Program-made: the position numbers and the translations under genes
Shown: positions 1-8,512 of the stretch, piece after piece
How positions within the stretch are numbered: the stretch's first letter is position 1
How the letters are laid out: each line of letters opens with the position of its first letter
NCBI GenBank assembly: GCA_903877135.1
Contig: CAIRCN010000080.1
Location: forward strand, 1-33,925
Length of the DNA: 33,925 nt
From: an uncultured Opitutia bacterium
GTDB taxonomy: Bacteria; Verrucomicrobiota; Verrucomicrobiia; Opitutales; Opitutaceae
Direction: 5' to 3'
Notes under the pieces: generated by a model
The model's database searches: none
What the model was told of the DNA's origin: nothing
The model's input: only the letters and a program-made list of their open reading frames with translations

Positions 1-75
1 GGTGGGGGTCGAACCCACAAGACTTTCGTCGGTAGATTTTGAGTCTACTGCGTCTGCCAATTCCGCCACCCGGGC
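1..75 (-). tRNA. tRNA-Leu (anticodon CAA), 3' end cut by window edge
   Basis: On the minus strand the gene begins at base 75 with acceptor strand GCCCGGG, followed by a D arm. The anticodon stem GTAGA/TCTAC encloses loop CTCAAAA, giving anticodon CAA. A long variable arm typical of class II tRNAs follows. The T arm is GTGGG-TTCGACC-CCCAC. Only one base of the 3' acceptor strand is inside the window, so the matching CCCGGGC, discriminator and CCA lie beyond the left edge. Confidence 0.93.
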
Positions 76-268
76 ATGGGTGAGAGGCGGACGCTAGTTC
101 GCGCTCTCAACATGTAAATCCGAAATTAGTCACGGACACTGGCAGGACTGTGCGAGAGGGTGTGTTATCCGATGTTGAATCGCAGACTTTCCGGATGTGG
201 AAAAACGTTGTTGGCGGAAAATGTCGGGTTGACGCGCGGCGGCTCACACCGTCGAGTTTCTCTTACCC

Positions 269-1381
269 ATGATCCGCGTTTTTGTTTCTGGCTGTTACGA
301 CATTTTACATGCGGGCCACCTACAGTTTTTTCGCGAGGCCCGCGCGCTGGGGGACCACCTGACGGTGTCGTTCGCTTCGGCAGAGGTGCTGTGGCTTCAC
401 AAACATCGGCGTAGTTCATTGCCGGACGACCACAAACGCGCCCTACTCACTGCGCTCGACATGGTGGACGATGTCGTTGTGGGCACATGCGAGGAGGAGG
501 GGTTGGATTTCAAGGATCACTTCCTGCGCCTGCATCCGCATATTCTCGCCGTCACGGAGGACGACAAATACGGCCCATTGAAGCGCGAACTCTGCTCTCG
601 AGTAGGCGCAAGCTACCAACTGTTGCCAAAAACACCGCCACAGTTTTCGCCCGTCTCTACTTCGCAGATTGTGCGCTTCATCCGCGCGCCTGAGGAGGCG
701 CCGCTGCGAGTCGATTTTGCCGGTGGTTGGTTGGACGTGCCGCGGTTTGCGCGCGCCGGTGCCTATGTCGTCAACTGCGCCATCGCGCCGACGGTGTCGC
801 TGCGCGACTGGCCCTACGAGCGCAATGCCGGGCTCGGCGGCAGCGGCGCGTGGGCGCTGCTCAACGGCCGCGACGGCGTCGTCTCGGAGCTCGACCTCGG
901 CGTGGGCTGGCAGGACCCGGCGATCATCGCCGAGGGCGGGCTGTGCGTGTGGCGCAGCGGCCGCCGGCCCGATCTCGAGCTGAAGCACGACGGCGCGTTT
1001 CTGCGCGGGCGGCTCGCGCTGTTCTGGACCGGCCAGCCGCACGACACGCCCGACCTCGCCAAGCTGCCGCGCGACTATGACGCCATCGCCCGCGCCGGGG
1101 CAACGGCGCGCGACGCGGTGTGGCGCAGCGACCTCGCGTTGCTGGCGGACGCCGTGCGCCAGTCGAACGCGGTGCAGCGGGCCGAGGGCATGGAGGCGCT
1201 GCCAGATGCGGCGGGCGCGCTAGCGTGCAAATATTGTGGCGGCGGTTTCGGTGGCTACGCCGTCTATCTGTTCGCCGAAGCGGCGCAGCGTGACGCGGCG
1301 TGCGCGCAGCCGGGTTTCCGGCCGATCGAGCCCTACCTCGCGCTGCTCGGCTCGGCGCCGGCGCAGCCAGGCGGCGCCTGA
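269..1381 (+). CDS. Fused HxGH-type nucleotidyltransferase and compact GHMP sugar kinase
   Basis: A 370-residue protein of two domains. Residues 1 to about 135 form a cytidylyl/adenylyltransferase domain of the TagD/HldE-C type: GCYDILHAGH near residue 8 carries the HxGH nucleotide-binding motif, and ALDMVDDVVVG is the usual second segment. From about residue 145 a GHMP kinase domain follows: RVDFAGGWLDVP (motif 1), GLGGSGA (motif 2, phosphate loop), GWQD with the probable catalytic Asp, and CKYCGGGFGGY (motif 3). The WQD form is that of heptose-7-phosphate kinase HddA and fucokinases. The kinase part is short, about 225 residues against the usual 300 or more, and most of the shortage lies between motifs 1 and 2. 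A likely role is activation of a sugar or sugar phosphate to an NDP-sugar for envelope glycans; the substrate is unknown. No clear ribosome binding site precedes the ATG. It is convergent with the next gene. Confidence 0.8.
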   Translation: MIRVFVSGCYDILHAGHLQFFREARALGDHLTVSFASAEVLWLHKHRRSSLPDDHKRALLTALDMVDDVVVGTCEEEGLDFKDHFLRLHPHILAVTEDDKYGPLKRELCSRVGASYQLLPKTPPQFSPVSTSQIVRFIRAPEEAPLRVDFAGGWLDVPRFARAGAYVVNCAIAPTVSLRDWPYERNAGLGGSGAWALLNGRDGVVSELDLGVGWQDPAIIAEGGLCVWRSGRRPDLELKHDGAFLRGRLALFWTGQPHDTPDLAKLPRDYDAIARAGATARDAVWRSDLALLADAVRQSNAVQRAEGMEALPDAAGALACKYCGGGFGGYAVYLFAEAAQRDAACAQPGFRPIEPYLALLGSAPAQPGGA

Positions 1382-1408
1382 CAAAGCCGCCGGCCGGCGC
1401 GGCGCTGG

Positions 1409-4400
1409 TCACCACTCGAATTCGTTCTCTTGCGTCAGCCCTTTTAGCAGGGGGCTTTTGTCCGTGAGGTAAAAGCTGGGATCGGAAAGCGGACCGGCGA
1501 CATCGAAGTTGATGCCAAGCACCTTGCCGCGCATGTCGATCAGGCGGCGCGCCAAGTCGAGGTTGATGTATTCCGCGGTGAGGTTGATCGGGCCTTCGAG
1601 GCGCAGCTGCCGCAGGGAAAGAGCCGTGGGCGAGGCGGTGAATCCGGCCACCTCGAAGACTTTGAACGGGATTTTCAGGATGACGCGTTTTTTCACGAGG
1701 GCGGCGATGCGGCTCAGAAAATCGAGCTCGTGAATCAGGACGAGGCGGTCGGCACGGATGCTGCCATCGAGCGTGTTCGTGGGGTTACGCCAGTCCAGGG
1801 TGCCCTGCAGTGCGAGGTCGCCGCCGGCGAAGGAATCGGACAAGGGGAGAAACGTCGCCAACAGGGAATTCATGGGGCGCGCGCCGGCAGGCAGAAACGC
1901 CACGGGCGCGGCGGCGGCATGGAGCCAGCCGCCAACGTCGGTGAGCGCAAACCGCCACGGCTGGCGCCCAACGGCCGGGTCGAGTTGCAAGTCGACCCGG
2001 GTTTTCTCCCCGGCGGCGCCGGTGAGCTTGAGGCGGCGGGGCAGCCCGTCGCGCAGCTCCGCGGTGAGGGCGATGCCGGTGAGCTGCTGGGCCGGGGCCA
2101 GTTTCAGTTGGGCGATGTCGGCCTGGAAATCCAGCGCCGGCAGGGGGAGCACGGGGATGACGGTGGTTGACGGCGACGCGGACTCCGGGGCAGGCGGCGG
2201 CGCGTATGGCCGGGAGGCGGGGGCCGGAGGGACGGTCATGGCGACGACGCGCGCCTGCTCCTCGCTCCACGCGGTGATGGCGGGAGTGACTAGCGTGATC
2301 CACTCGGTGAGATCGAAGAGCGGGGAGCGCAGAGTCAGTTGCGTAGCCCCGCCGGTGGCCGGGGTCGCGTCGAACTCGCAGGCGCTGCGGCCGATCACGG
2401 TGTCGCGCAACTGGAGGCGGGCGACGCCGGGCAGCAGGTTGAGGGCGGGCAGGAGGTTGTCGCTCAGGTCGGCTTCGGCGCGGGTGCGCAGCGGCGAGAC
2501 TAGCAGGCCCTGCGCGTCAATGGCCGAGGCGAGACGCGCTGGTACGGTCGGCGTGCGCGCCGTGAGGCGGGAGTCGCTGACGATCCCGGCGGGCCGGCCG
2601 GTGGCTTTCGACCATAACAGGAACGGCACGGCAACGTGGGCGGCTGTGAGGTCGATTTCGTTGTGGATATCGACGGTTTGCGGGGTGAGGGCGAAGGTGC
2701 CGGTGACATTGGTGGTGCCGTCGATCCAAGGCGCGATCGCGAGCGTTTCCGGCTGCCAGCGGTAGCGACCACGGACGGTGGAGCCGGTGACTTCCGCCTG
2801 AAGATCGAGCGAGGATTGGCCGAGGCGAATTTCCTTGGGCACCAGGGGAAACACGACCTTGCTGGCCGCCACCGCGACCTCGGCGCGCAGGTCCGTCGCG
2901 ACTTTGGCCGGATCGAGCGGAGCCGAAGCCGAGAAACGGACAGTCGCGTGGCCGGCGAGCCGGTCCAGATCGAGGCCGGTGGGCAGGGGCACCTCGGCCT
3001 TGCAGGTGGCGAGGAGGGCCGGCAGGCGGGCGAGATCGATGGTGACGTTGCCGGTGACTTGGGCGTGCCGCGACGGCGCCAGCGGTTGGTCGATGGTGGT
3101 GGTGAAATTGGTCAGCTCGACGCCATCGGTCGAGGCGCGGTCGATCAGGAGCAGCAGGCGGTCGAGCCCGCCGGAAAGTTCGAGGCGTTGCACTGCGACC
3201 GCGGTCCGGCCGGGCAGATGCAGGCTGATCTTCTGCAGGTCGGCGCTGAGCGTGAGGGCGGTCAGCGCGGGCCGCGAATCAGTGGCAGTGGCCTTGAATT
3301 CGGATTGCAGATCGAGTTGGACGAGCCGGCCGTGCAGCTCCGCGCCATTGAGCTGGGCGGGGCGGAAGACGACGGGGACCCGGGCATAGGCCCAGTCCAG
3401 CGGCACGTCGCGCAGCCGCAGGTGGAGGGCGCCTTTCAATTCCTGCCCGAGTTCCATGCGCGCATCGTCAATCAGCAGCGAAGGGCCGCCGAAATCGGCC
3501 TCCACCTTCAGGCGCTCGAACCGCAGGGGCAAAATCCCCGCCGCGCCGGCCACGAGGAGATGCTCGACGGGGAGATCGGCGCCCAGCCAAGGGTTCGCCT
3601 TGACGCGGCCTTTCTCCGCGCTCAGCCGGACGGTCGCGGTCGCCGCCATGTGTTCAAGGCTGTCGGCGAAGGGATCGGCGGACACCTCGACGTCAATGTT
3701 CAGCGGCAGCTCGATGGCCTCGAGAGGCATCGGGGCCTGACAGCGGAGCGTGGCCAGCGGCAGACGATTTAGGCGCAGCCCCTCCAGGCGAGCGGCGGCG
3801 GCGACCCGGCGCAAGGCGGGGTCGAAGCGCCAGACGACGTCCACGGGCACGCGTTCCTCGCCGATGCGGAACAGGGCGGCTTGCGTGCCCTTGAGGGCGG
3901 TGATTTTCGGATCGATCCACGGCAGGACGGCAAAGCTCAGCTCGATGCCCGTTTCGAGCCACTCCAATCCGAACAACGCCAGATCCTCGGCAAAGGGAGC
4001 GACAAGGGATTGCAACCCCGGGCCGAGCAGCGGCAGGAAATCGGCGGCATACCACTGTTCGAGTTTGAGGTTCAGATGGGCGACGGCACCGCCGCGTTGG
4101 GAAGCGGCGGTCAACGGTTGCGGGGAGCGAAGCTCGATGCATTCAAGCGCGAGCCGCGCGCGCCCGCTCACGAATTCCATTTGCTCGACCGCCAGATGTT
4201 GCAGTCCCTCGTCGAGATGTCCGTTGAGCGTGAAGGAGGAAACGGGAAAGGGCTGCGCCAGCCAGCGCAGGGATGGCCCCCGCGGCACCACACGGCCGGC
4301 CCCGGCGACGATCCGCCAGCGCACCTCCTCGAGCGTGAAAGGCCAGCGTCCCCGCAATTTGAATTCCGCCCGGAGCGGCGCATCCAGATCGGGGATGGGA

Positions 4401-5908
4401 AACCGGCGCAAGACGGCGAGTTCCCAGCGCGCCTCGACGAAATCCGGCAGCGTCACCTGTGTTTCCACCAGACCCGTGGCCGGGTCGAAATCTCCCCCCG
4501 CCTCCACCGCGACCACCTCCTTGTTGACCGTGATCCCGGTGCGCGTGGCACAGTGCAGGCGGGGCAGACCGGCGGCGTGATCGCCGGTGAAGTGAAGATC
4601 AAACTTGGTCGCGCCCAAGCCCAGTTCGGCGCATTCCCCGGCCGTGAGGCCCAGCTTGGCGCGCAGTCCGGCGGGCAGCCATTCCATCAGCGCCGGCAGC
4701 GGCAGCGCGGCGAGTTCCACGCGCCCGTCCCCGGTCAAGGCCGTGCCCTGCGACTGCCATGACAGGCCGGGGCTGCGCAGCGTGACCGGCCCAGCCTGCA
4801 CGGTGAATGCCTCGACACGACCGCGGGCGCCGTTGTCCTCGACGTGCAGCGCGAAGCGGAGCGGAGCCACCTTGAGCGGGCGCACAAGCAAGGCGGACTG
4901 GGTGACCGTGAGGGCGGTGGTGGCGAGGTAGGCGGCGGCGGAGTCGAGCCGCAGCCGCAGGGGATCGCCGCTCAGGGAGACATCCAGATTAATGAGGCCG
5001 CTGATTCTCGGCAGATCGGCGCGGTTAAGCAGCGTCAGCCAGTCGCCGAGGGGGCAATCGATCACCTGAAGCTCCAACGTGGCCGGCGCGGACGCCGAGG
5101 TCCGGGCGGCGGCGAAGGAGAGGTGCGTGGCGGGCGCATGTTCGGCCTGAGCGACGGCGACACTGGCCTTGAACTGGCCCAGCCAAGCGCGGGTGAGAGG
5201 GAACTGCCCGGAGAACTGCGCGGAACCGGGGCGGCCGTCCACATGAAGGTCGAGCGAACCGTCCAGATCCACTTGTCCGGCGTGCGACCGGTGCAGGTTC
5301 ATCTTCACTGGGTCGGCGCCAATCAAGCCGACGCCAAAACCGGGCGGCAGGCGGAGCCGGGCCCGGTCGAGCTGCACGTTCAGCGTCTGCCCCACGGACG
5401 GCAGGAGATTAGCCGGAAGATCGGCCAGCGCGAACGCCGGCGTGGCCGTGGATGACGCGGCTGGCCGTGTCGCTCCCGGCAGCGCGATGAGTTGCGTTTT
5501 CCCGGCCGGATCGGTGCGCAGGGTCCCCGCGACATCCGCGAGCTGGATTGATTTCGGCAGCCAGCGGGCGCGCACCAGATCGAGCAACCGCCATCGCACA
5601 GAAAGCGATTCCAGTACCAAGGCTTCAGACTGCACCGCGTCACCGACGCTGACGCGCGCCACCAGCAACTGCAACGTGCCATCGGGCCGGGCCCGGAGCC
5701 AGGGCGACTCGATGAGGATCTGCAGACCCTCGCCCCGCATCTGTTGCGCCGCCATGAAGGCCAGCGGGTGCAACGGCCAGCCGGGCCACCAGAGGGCAAG
5801 GAAAGCGAGGCAGCCAGTCGCGAGAACGCCGCGCCACAACCATCGCCACCAGCGGCCACAACGCGAATGGGACAAGGCTTTCGCGTTGGTTGCGAGTAAG
5901 GGGTTCAT
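1409..5908 (-). CDS. Very large AsmA/TamB-like envelope protein
   Basis: About 1499 residues. Residues 1-24 are basic and Trp/Arg-rich, residues 25-43 form one hydrophobic membrane segment, and the rest looks like a long periplasmic chain of repetitive beta-strand segments (many alternating 'LxLxG...' stretches). The C-terminal part (GGDLALQGTL, then DMRGKVLGINFDVAGPLSDP) resembles the closing region of AsmA/DUF3971/TamB-family proteins, thought to form groove-like bridges for lipid or protein transport between the membranes. The frame is open 31 codons upstream, but those ATGs would overlap the divergent gene at 5991. I therefore chose the ATG at 5908, directly before the basic membrane-anchor region. 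Family membership is read from architecture and is less certain than the membrane-anchored periplasmic nature. Confidence 0.75.
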   Translation of the reverse strand: MNPLLATNAKALSHSRCGRWWRWLWRGVLATGCLAFLALWWPGWPLHPLAFMAAQQMRGEGLQILIESPWLRARPDGTLQLLVARVSVGDAVQSEALVLESLSVRWRLLDLVRARWLPKSIQLADVAGTLRTDPAGKTQLIALPGATRPAASSTATPAFALADLPANLLPSVGQTLNVQLDRARLRLPPGFGVGLIGADPVKMNLHRSHAGQVDLDGSLDLHVDGRPGSAQFSGQFPLTRAWLGQFKASVAVAQAEHAPATHLSFAAARTSASAPATLELQVIDCPLGDWLTLLNRADLPRISGLINLDVSLSGDPLRLRLDSAAAYLATTALTVTQSALLVRPLKVAPLRFALHVEDNGARGRVEAFTVQAGPVTLRSPGLSWQSQGTALTGDGRVELAALPLPALMEWLPAGLRAKLGLTAGECAELGLGATKFDLHFTGDHAAGLPRLHCATRTGITVNKEVVAVEAGGDFDPATGLVETQVTLPDFVEARWELAVLRRFPIPDLDAPLRAEFKLRGRWPFTLEEVRWRIVAGAGRVVPRGPSLRWLAQPFPVSSFTLNGHLDEGLQHLAVEQMEFVSGRARLALECIELRSPQPLTAASQRGGAVAHLNLKLEQWYAADFLPLLGPGLQSLVAPFAEDLALFGLEWLETGIELSFAVLPWIDPKITALKGTQAALFRIGEERVPVDVVWRFDPALRRVAAAARLEGLRLNRLPLATLRCQAPMPLEAIELPLNIDVEVSADPFADSLEHMAATATVRLSAEKGRVKANPWLGADLPVEHLLVAGAAGILPLRFERLKVEADFGGPSLLIDDARMELGQELKGALHLRLRDVPLDWAYARVPVVFRPAQLNGAELHGRLVQLDLQSEFKATATDSRPALTALTLSADLQKISLHLPGRTAVAVQRLELSGGLDRLLLLIDRASTDGVELTNFTTTIDQPLAPSRHAQVTGNVTIDLARLPALLATCKAEVPLPTGLDLDRLAGHATVRFSASAPLDPAKVATDLRAEVAVAASKVVFPLVPKEIRLGQSSLDLQAEVTGSTVRGRYRWQPETLAIAPWIDGTTNVTGTFALTPQTVDIHNEIDLTAAHVAVPFLLWSKATGRPAGIVSDSRLTARTPTVPARLASAIDAQGLLVSPLRTRAEADLSDNLLPALNLLPGVARLQLRDTVIGRSACEFDATPATGGATQLTLRSPLFDLTEWITLVTPAITAWSEEQARVVAMTVPPAPASRPYAPPPAPESASPSTTVIPVLPLPALDFQADIAQLKLAPAQQLTGIALTAELRDGLPRRLKLTGAAGEKTRVDLQLDPAVGRQPWRFALTDVGGWLHAAAAPVAFLPAGARPMNSLLATFLPLSDSFAGGDLALQGTLDWRNPTNTLDGSIRADRLVLIHELDFLSRIAALVKKRVILKIPFKVFEVAGFTASPTALSLRQLRLEGPINLTAEYINLDLARRLIDMRGKVLGINFDVAGPLSDPSFYLTDKSPLLKGLTQENEFEW

Positions 5909-5925
5909 GGGCTGGAAAGCCAATC

Positions 5926-5953
5926 TTGACCTAAGGGCGTTAGCTAATAATAC
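5926..5953 (+). promoter_or_regulatory. Candidate sigma70-type promoter for the outer-membrane gene pair
   Basis: TTGACC at 5926-5931 and TAATAC at 5948-5953 are separated by 16 bp, and the ATG lies 37 bp further on at 5991. The A/T-rich patch stands out in a GC-rich window. Found by eye only. Confidence 0.4.
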
Positions 5954-5974
5954 GAAATCCAAGACTGAGGTAAA
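5947..5974 (-). promoter_or_regulatory. Candidate promoter for the AsmA-like gene, overlapping the opposite promoter
   Basis: On the minus strand, TTTACC (5969-5974) and TATTAT (5947-5952) are 16 bp apart and point to the ATG at 5908. Its -10 shares bases with the plus-strand -10, so the two divergent genes may compete for polymerase. Found by eye only. Confidence 0.3.
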
Positions 5975-5990
5975 CTTATAATTCTGCCCC

Positions 5991-7019
5991 ATGAAAAACA
6001 TAACCCGTCTGGTCTGGCTTTCTACAGCGGTGACCTTTGCCCCGGCTGTATTTGCTCAGGGAACAATGCAACAACCTCCTGGTTATTATCCTTACTCCGA
6101 CCAATCCTCGCACAACACCGCCGTTGCGATTGGTTCTCCCACTTCCTCCGTCGGTGCAGCCTCCGCTGATACATTTGATCTTGGGGCACAGATGAGCATT
6201 GCGGACGCAACGCAGGCCTTCTCGCCGTCCGAGCCGCCATCGGCGACACCGACAACGACAGAGTCCGCTGCTGGCTCCGCGACGGGTTCAACCGTCGTTC
6301 AGGTTGCAGCACCGCAACAGATCGACATCGAGGCCGGCGGCGGATCTTTTGAAGTGAACGGCCAGAAAGCCGACATCTACACACTCAAGGTTCCCTACAG
6401 CCAAAAACTCAGCGAACGTGGCACCCTGCAGCTTTCCCTGCCCGTTTCCATCGCGGTTTACAAAAATGTGCTCAATCCGGCCACCTTCCAAATAGTAGAT
6501 GCCAAAGCCTATGGGGTTGGCCTTAATGCCGGCTACGCCTGGCAGGTTTTCACCAAGCAGGATAACGTGCCCTACCGCTGCAAGATCACACCCTCGGCCG
6601 GCTTGTTCTATCGGGACAGCGCCGATTTGCGGCAGGGCGCATTTGTCTTCAATAGTGGCTTTTCGAGTTCGCTCGCCTGGCAGTATTCCCCCGGCTGGGT
6701 GCTGAACCTCGGCAACTCCGTGTCGCTGGCTTGGAACTCAGGCATCAAGGGCTATCCAGACCCCGTGCGTGACAACCAACAGACCCTGTCCAACGGGCTG
6801 CAGATCTTCCGTATGCTCGGCCGCTGGACCTACTACGGCTACGTGATCGACACCGAGGCATTGTGCGATGTGCTAGTGGATTCCTACCAGTCCTATGCAA
6901 TCGGTGCGGCCTATCAACTCACCAAGAGCCGCAGCCTGCGAGCGACGCTGAATTATGATCAAGGCAATGCCGGCTACAAATCGCTCAGCGTCAAACTTGG
7001 CACCGGTTGGCAGTTCTAA
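5991..7019 (+). CDS. Outer-membrane beta-barrel protein with low-complexity N-terminal region
   Basis: A 342-residue exported protein. Residues 1-22 are a signal peptide (basic start, hydrophobic core, AVFA before the cleavage site). Residues about 28-115 are rich in Ser, Thr, Pro and Ala and probably disordered. From about residue 115 the chain alternates polar and apolar residues with many aromatics, as in barrel strands (for example ADIYTLKVPYSQKL), and it ends in GTGWQF with the C-terminal Phe used by BAM-recognised barrels. I do not recognise a specific family; porin-like or surface-assembly roles are possible. Base composition is less GC-rich than in neighbouring metabolic genes. A second barrel gene starts 22 bp downstream, so the two are likely co-transcribed. 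Confidence 0.72.
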   Translation: MKNITRLVWLSTAVTFAPAVFAQGTMQQPPGYYPYSDQSSHNTAVAIGSPTSSVGAASADTFDLGAQMSIADATQAFSPSEPPSATPTTTESAAGSATGSTVVQVAAPQQIDIEAGGGSFEVNGQKADIYTLKVPYSQKLSERGTLQLSLPVSIAVYKNVLNPATFQIVDAKAYGVGLNAGYAWQVFTKQDNVPYRCKITPSAGLFYRDSADLRQGAFVFNSGFSSSLAWQYSPGWVLNLGNSVSLAWNSGIKGYPDPVRDNQQTLSNGLQIFRMLGRWTYYGYVIDTEALCDVLVDSYQSYAIGAAYQLTKSRSLRATLNYDQGNAGYKSLSVKLGTGWQF

Positions 7020-7041
7020 CCGACCTACGGGGTCTGTCAGC

Positions 7042-8049
7042 ATGAGGAAGGTGATCGCCTTTGGGCTGACCTTGGCCGGTTTGAGTTTGGTTATTCCCTG
7101 CGGACTCCGTGCTGCCGATGCCACGGCCTGCACTTACCGGCTCGAACTCGCCAACGGCGAGGTTCTGGTGGGCACGCTGGTGTCCGAGGAGGAAGGCGCG
7201 TTCGTGTTCCGTTCCCAAACTTGGGGGGGATTGCGTGTACCCAAGGCCGGCTCACATCTGAGCGTTATCGCCGCACCCGCGAAGGAACCGGCAGGCAAGG
7301 CTACTGACTTGGCGAAAGCACAAACACCTTCATCTCCAACGGAGAAACCACACGCACCGACACCGGCTGCAAGCGCTGCAGCTTCCCCGCCAGTCGCCAA
7401 GTGGAAGAAGTCGCTGGAGGCCGGCTATTCCTATCAGGCGCGCGGCAACCTCGTCTCCGCATATTCCACCTATGTGCGCGGAGAAATTACCAGAGAAGAC
7501 CCGAACAGCCTGATCACCTTTGGCACCCGTTACATTTATGGAAGCCAGAACACCCTCCGCAACACCGACAAGCTGGATGTGTCCTTCAAATTGCGGCAGA
7601 AGACTTTTGGCCGGATCGATATTCGCAACGAGCTCAGTTATAGCTACGATTACCTGAAGGGGCTTTCTCACCAGTTTGAAGATGTGCTCGGTCTGAACTA
7701 TGTCGTCTTTGCCCTACCTCATTTCCGCTACTCGATCGGTCCCGGACTGGCGGTGCAATATTCCCAGCCAAGCTTGGGCGGCGGAGGATACAAGTTATTG
7801 GGTGATATTTCCCATGAGTTTACCTGGCAGATCACGAACAAGATCAGCCTCAAGCAAACCGCCAGTTACCTCTACCAGCCCGCGGACATGCGGGATTATC
7901 GGCTGCGCGCCAACTCCGTCCTTTCTGGCCAAGTCTCAGATCACATGAGTGTGAACCTGCGCTACGAATACGAATTCGAGGCGATCCGCCCGGTGCCGGA
8001 CGGGCGCTCCGACAACCGCGTGTTCACGACTCTCGGTTACACGTTCTGA
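7042..8049 (+). CDS. Outer-membrane protein of DUF481/YdiY-like type
   Basis: A 335-residue exported protein. Residues 1 to about 25 are a signal peptide. Residues 30-65 form a small beta segment with LANGEVLVGTLVSEEEG, a pattern commonly found at the start of DUF481 proteins. A Pro/Ala/Thr-rich linker runs to about residue 115. The rest is barrel-like (for example YSYQARGNLVSAYSTYVRGE) and ends in LGYTF. The ATG at 7042 was preferred to an upstream in-frame ATG because the signal peptide begins there and the upstream one lies inside the previous gene. Function is unknown; DUF481 proteins are outer-membrane proteins, some of them induced by acid stress. Confidence 0.72.
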   Translation: MRKVIAFGLTLAGLSLVIPCGLRAADATACTYRLELANGEVLVGTLVSEEEGAFVFRSQTWGGLRVPKAGSHLSVIAAPAKEPAGKATDLAKAQTPSSPTEKPHAPTPAASAAASPPVAKWKKSLEAGYSYQARGNLVSAYSTYVRGEITREDPNSLITFGTRYIYGSQNTLRNTDKLDVSFKLRQKTFGRIDIRNELSYSYDYLKGLSHQFEDVLGLNYVVFALPHFRYSIGPGLAVQYSQPSLGGGGYKLLGDISHEFTWQITNKISLKQTASYLYQPADMRDYRLRANSVLSGQVSDHMSVNLRYEYEFEAIRPVPDGRSDNRVFTTLGYTF

Positions 8050-8343
8050 AAACAGAAGTGCTCGGGTTTGCTTGCTCCGGTTCGGTTTGCTCAGTGACCA
8101 ACCAGCTCGGCCCGTATCCTGTCGAAGTGTCTACGCGGAAGCGCTGGATCGACCCAGTGATTATTACCGACCATATCACTGCAATGACGGAGGACAGACT
8201 TGTCCTGCGCGGAGAGATTTGGGAGTGTGCGACTCTGTGCCCCGACACACTTCAAAACGCGCCGAGCTGATATGTTTTGCGAGGCGGAGCCATCGCCCGC
8301 GCGGCCCGCGCTTTTGTCGGAGCAGGCTGTTTACCGTTACACC

Positions 8344-8510
8344 ATGGAAAAATCAGACTCGGATTCATCGGCACCGGCGGCATCGGCAGTGCGCGCACAT
8401 TCGCAGCTTCTCCACGCTGCCAAACTGCGAATTCGTGGCTCTCGCCGAGTTACGCCTCGAACTCGCGCGTGCGGTTTAAATCGAGCATCGCGCGGCACCT
8501 TGGCTGCTAA
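8344..8510 (+). pseudogene. Decayed 5' fragment of a Gfo/Idh/MocA oxidoreductase gene
   Basis: The start of a dinucleotide-binding oxidoreductase can be read across frames: M-E-K, then IRLGFIGTGGIGSA, then HIRSFSTLPNCEFVALAE, then probably KSSIARHLGC. This needs about three indels: one A missing in the A run after the ATG, two extra bases near 8394, and one extra T near 8475. The reading matches the start of the intact oxidoreductase at 10455-11516, which has KIRLAFAGVGGMG and CEVVALAE at the same spacing. Only about 56 codons remain, with no catalytic EKP region. The relic stops two bases before the 3' end of the opposite-strand epimerase gene. In the roughly 294 bases between 8050 and this relic I see no gene. 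Confidence 0.72.
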
Positions 8511-8512
8511 TA

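Noticed and set aside
1382-1408. GC-rich near-palindrome GCCGCCGGCCGGCGCGGC between convergent genes, considered as a bidirectional terminator
   Set aside because: The arms meet without a workable loop, one arm needs a bulge, and no T run follows on either strand.
2636-3772. 378-codon plus-strand frame inside the AsmA-like gene, and other long frames there
   Set aside because: They are antisense shadows in high-GC DNA, Gly/Arg-rich with no domain, opposite a convincing protein.
8050-8343. Small plus-strand frames after the second barrel gene
   Set aside because: Different frames give unrelated Arg/Ser-rich peptides with no start context or domain; the segment is best treated as non-coding.
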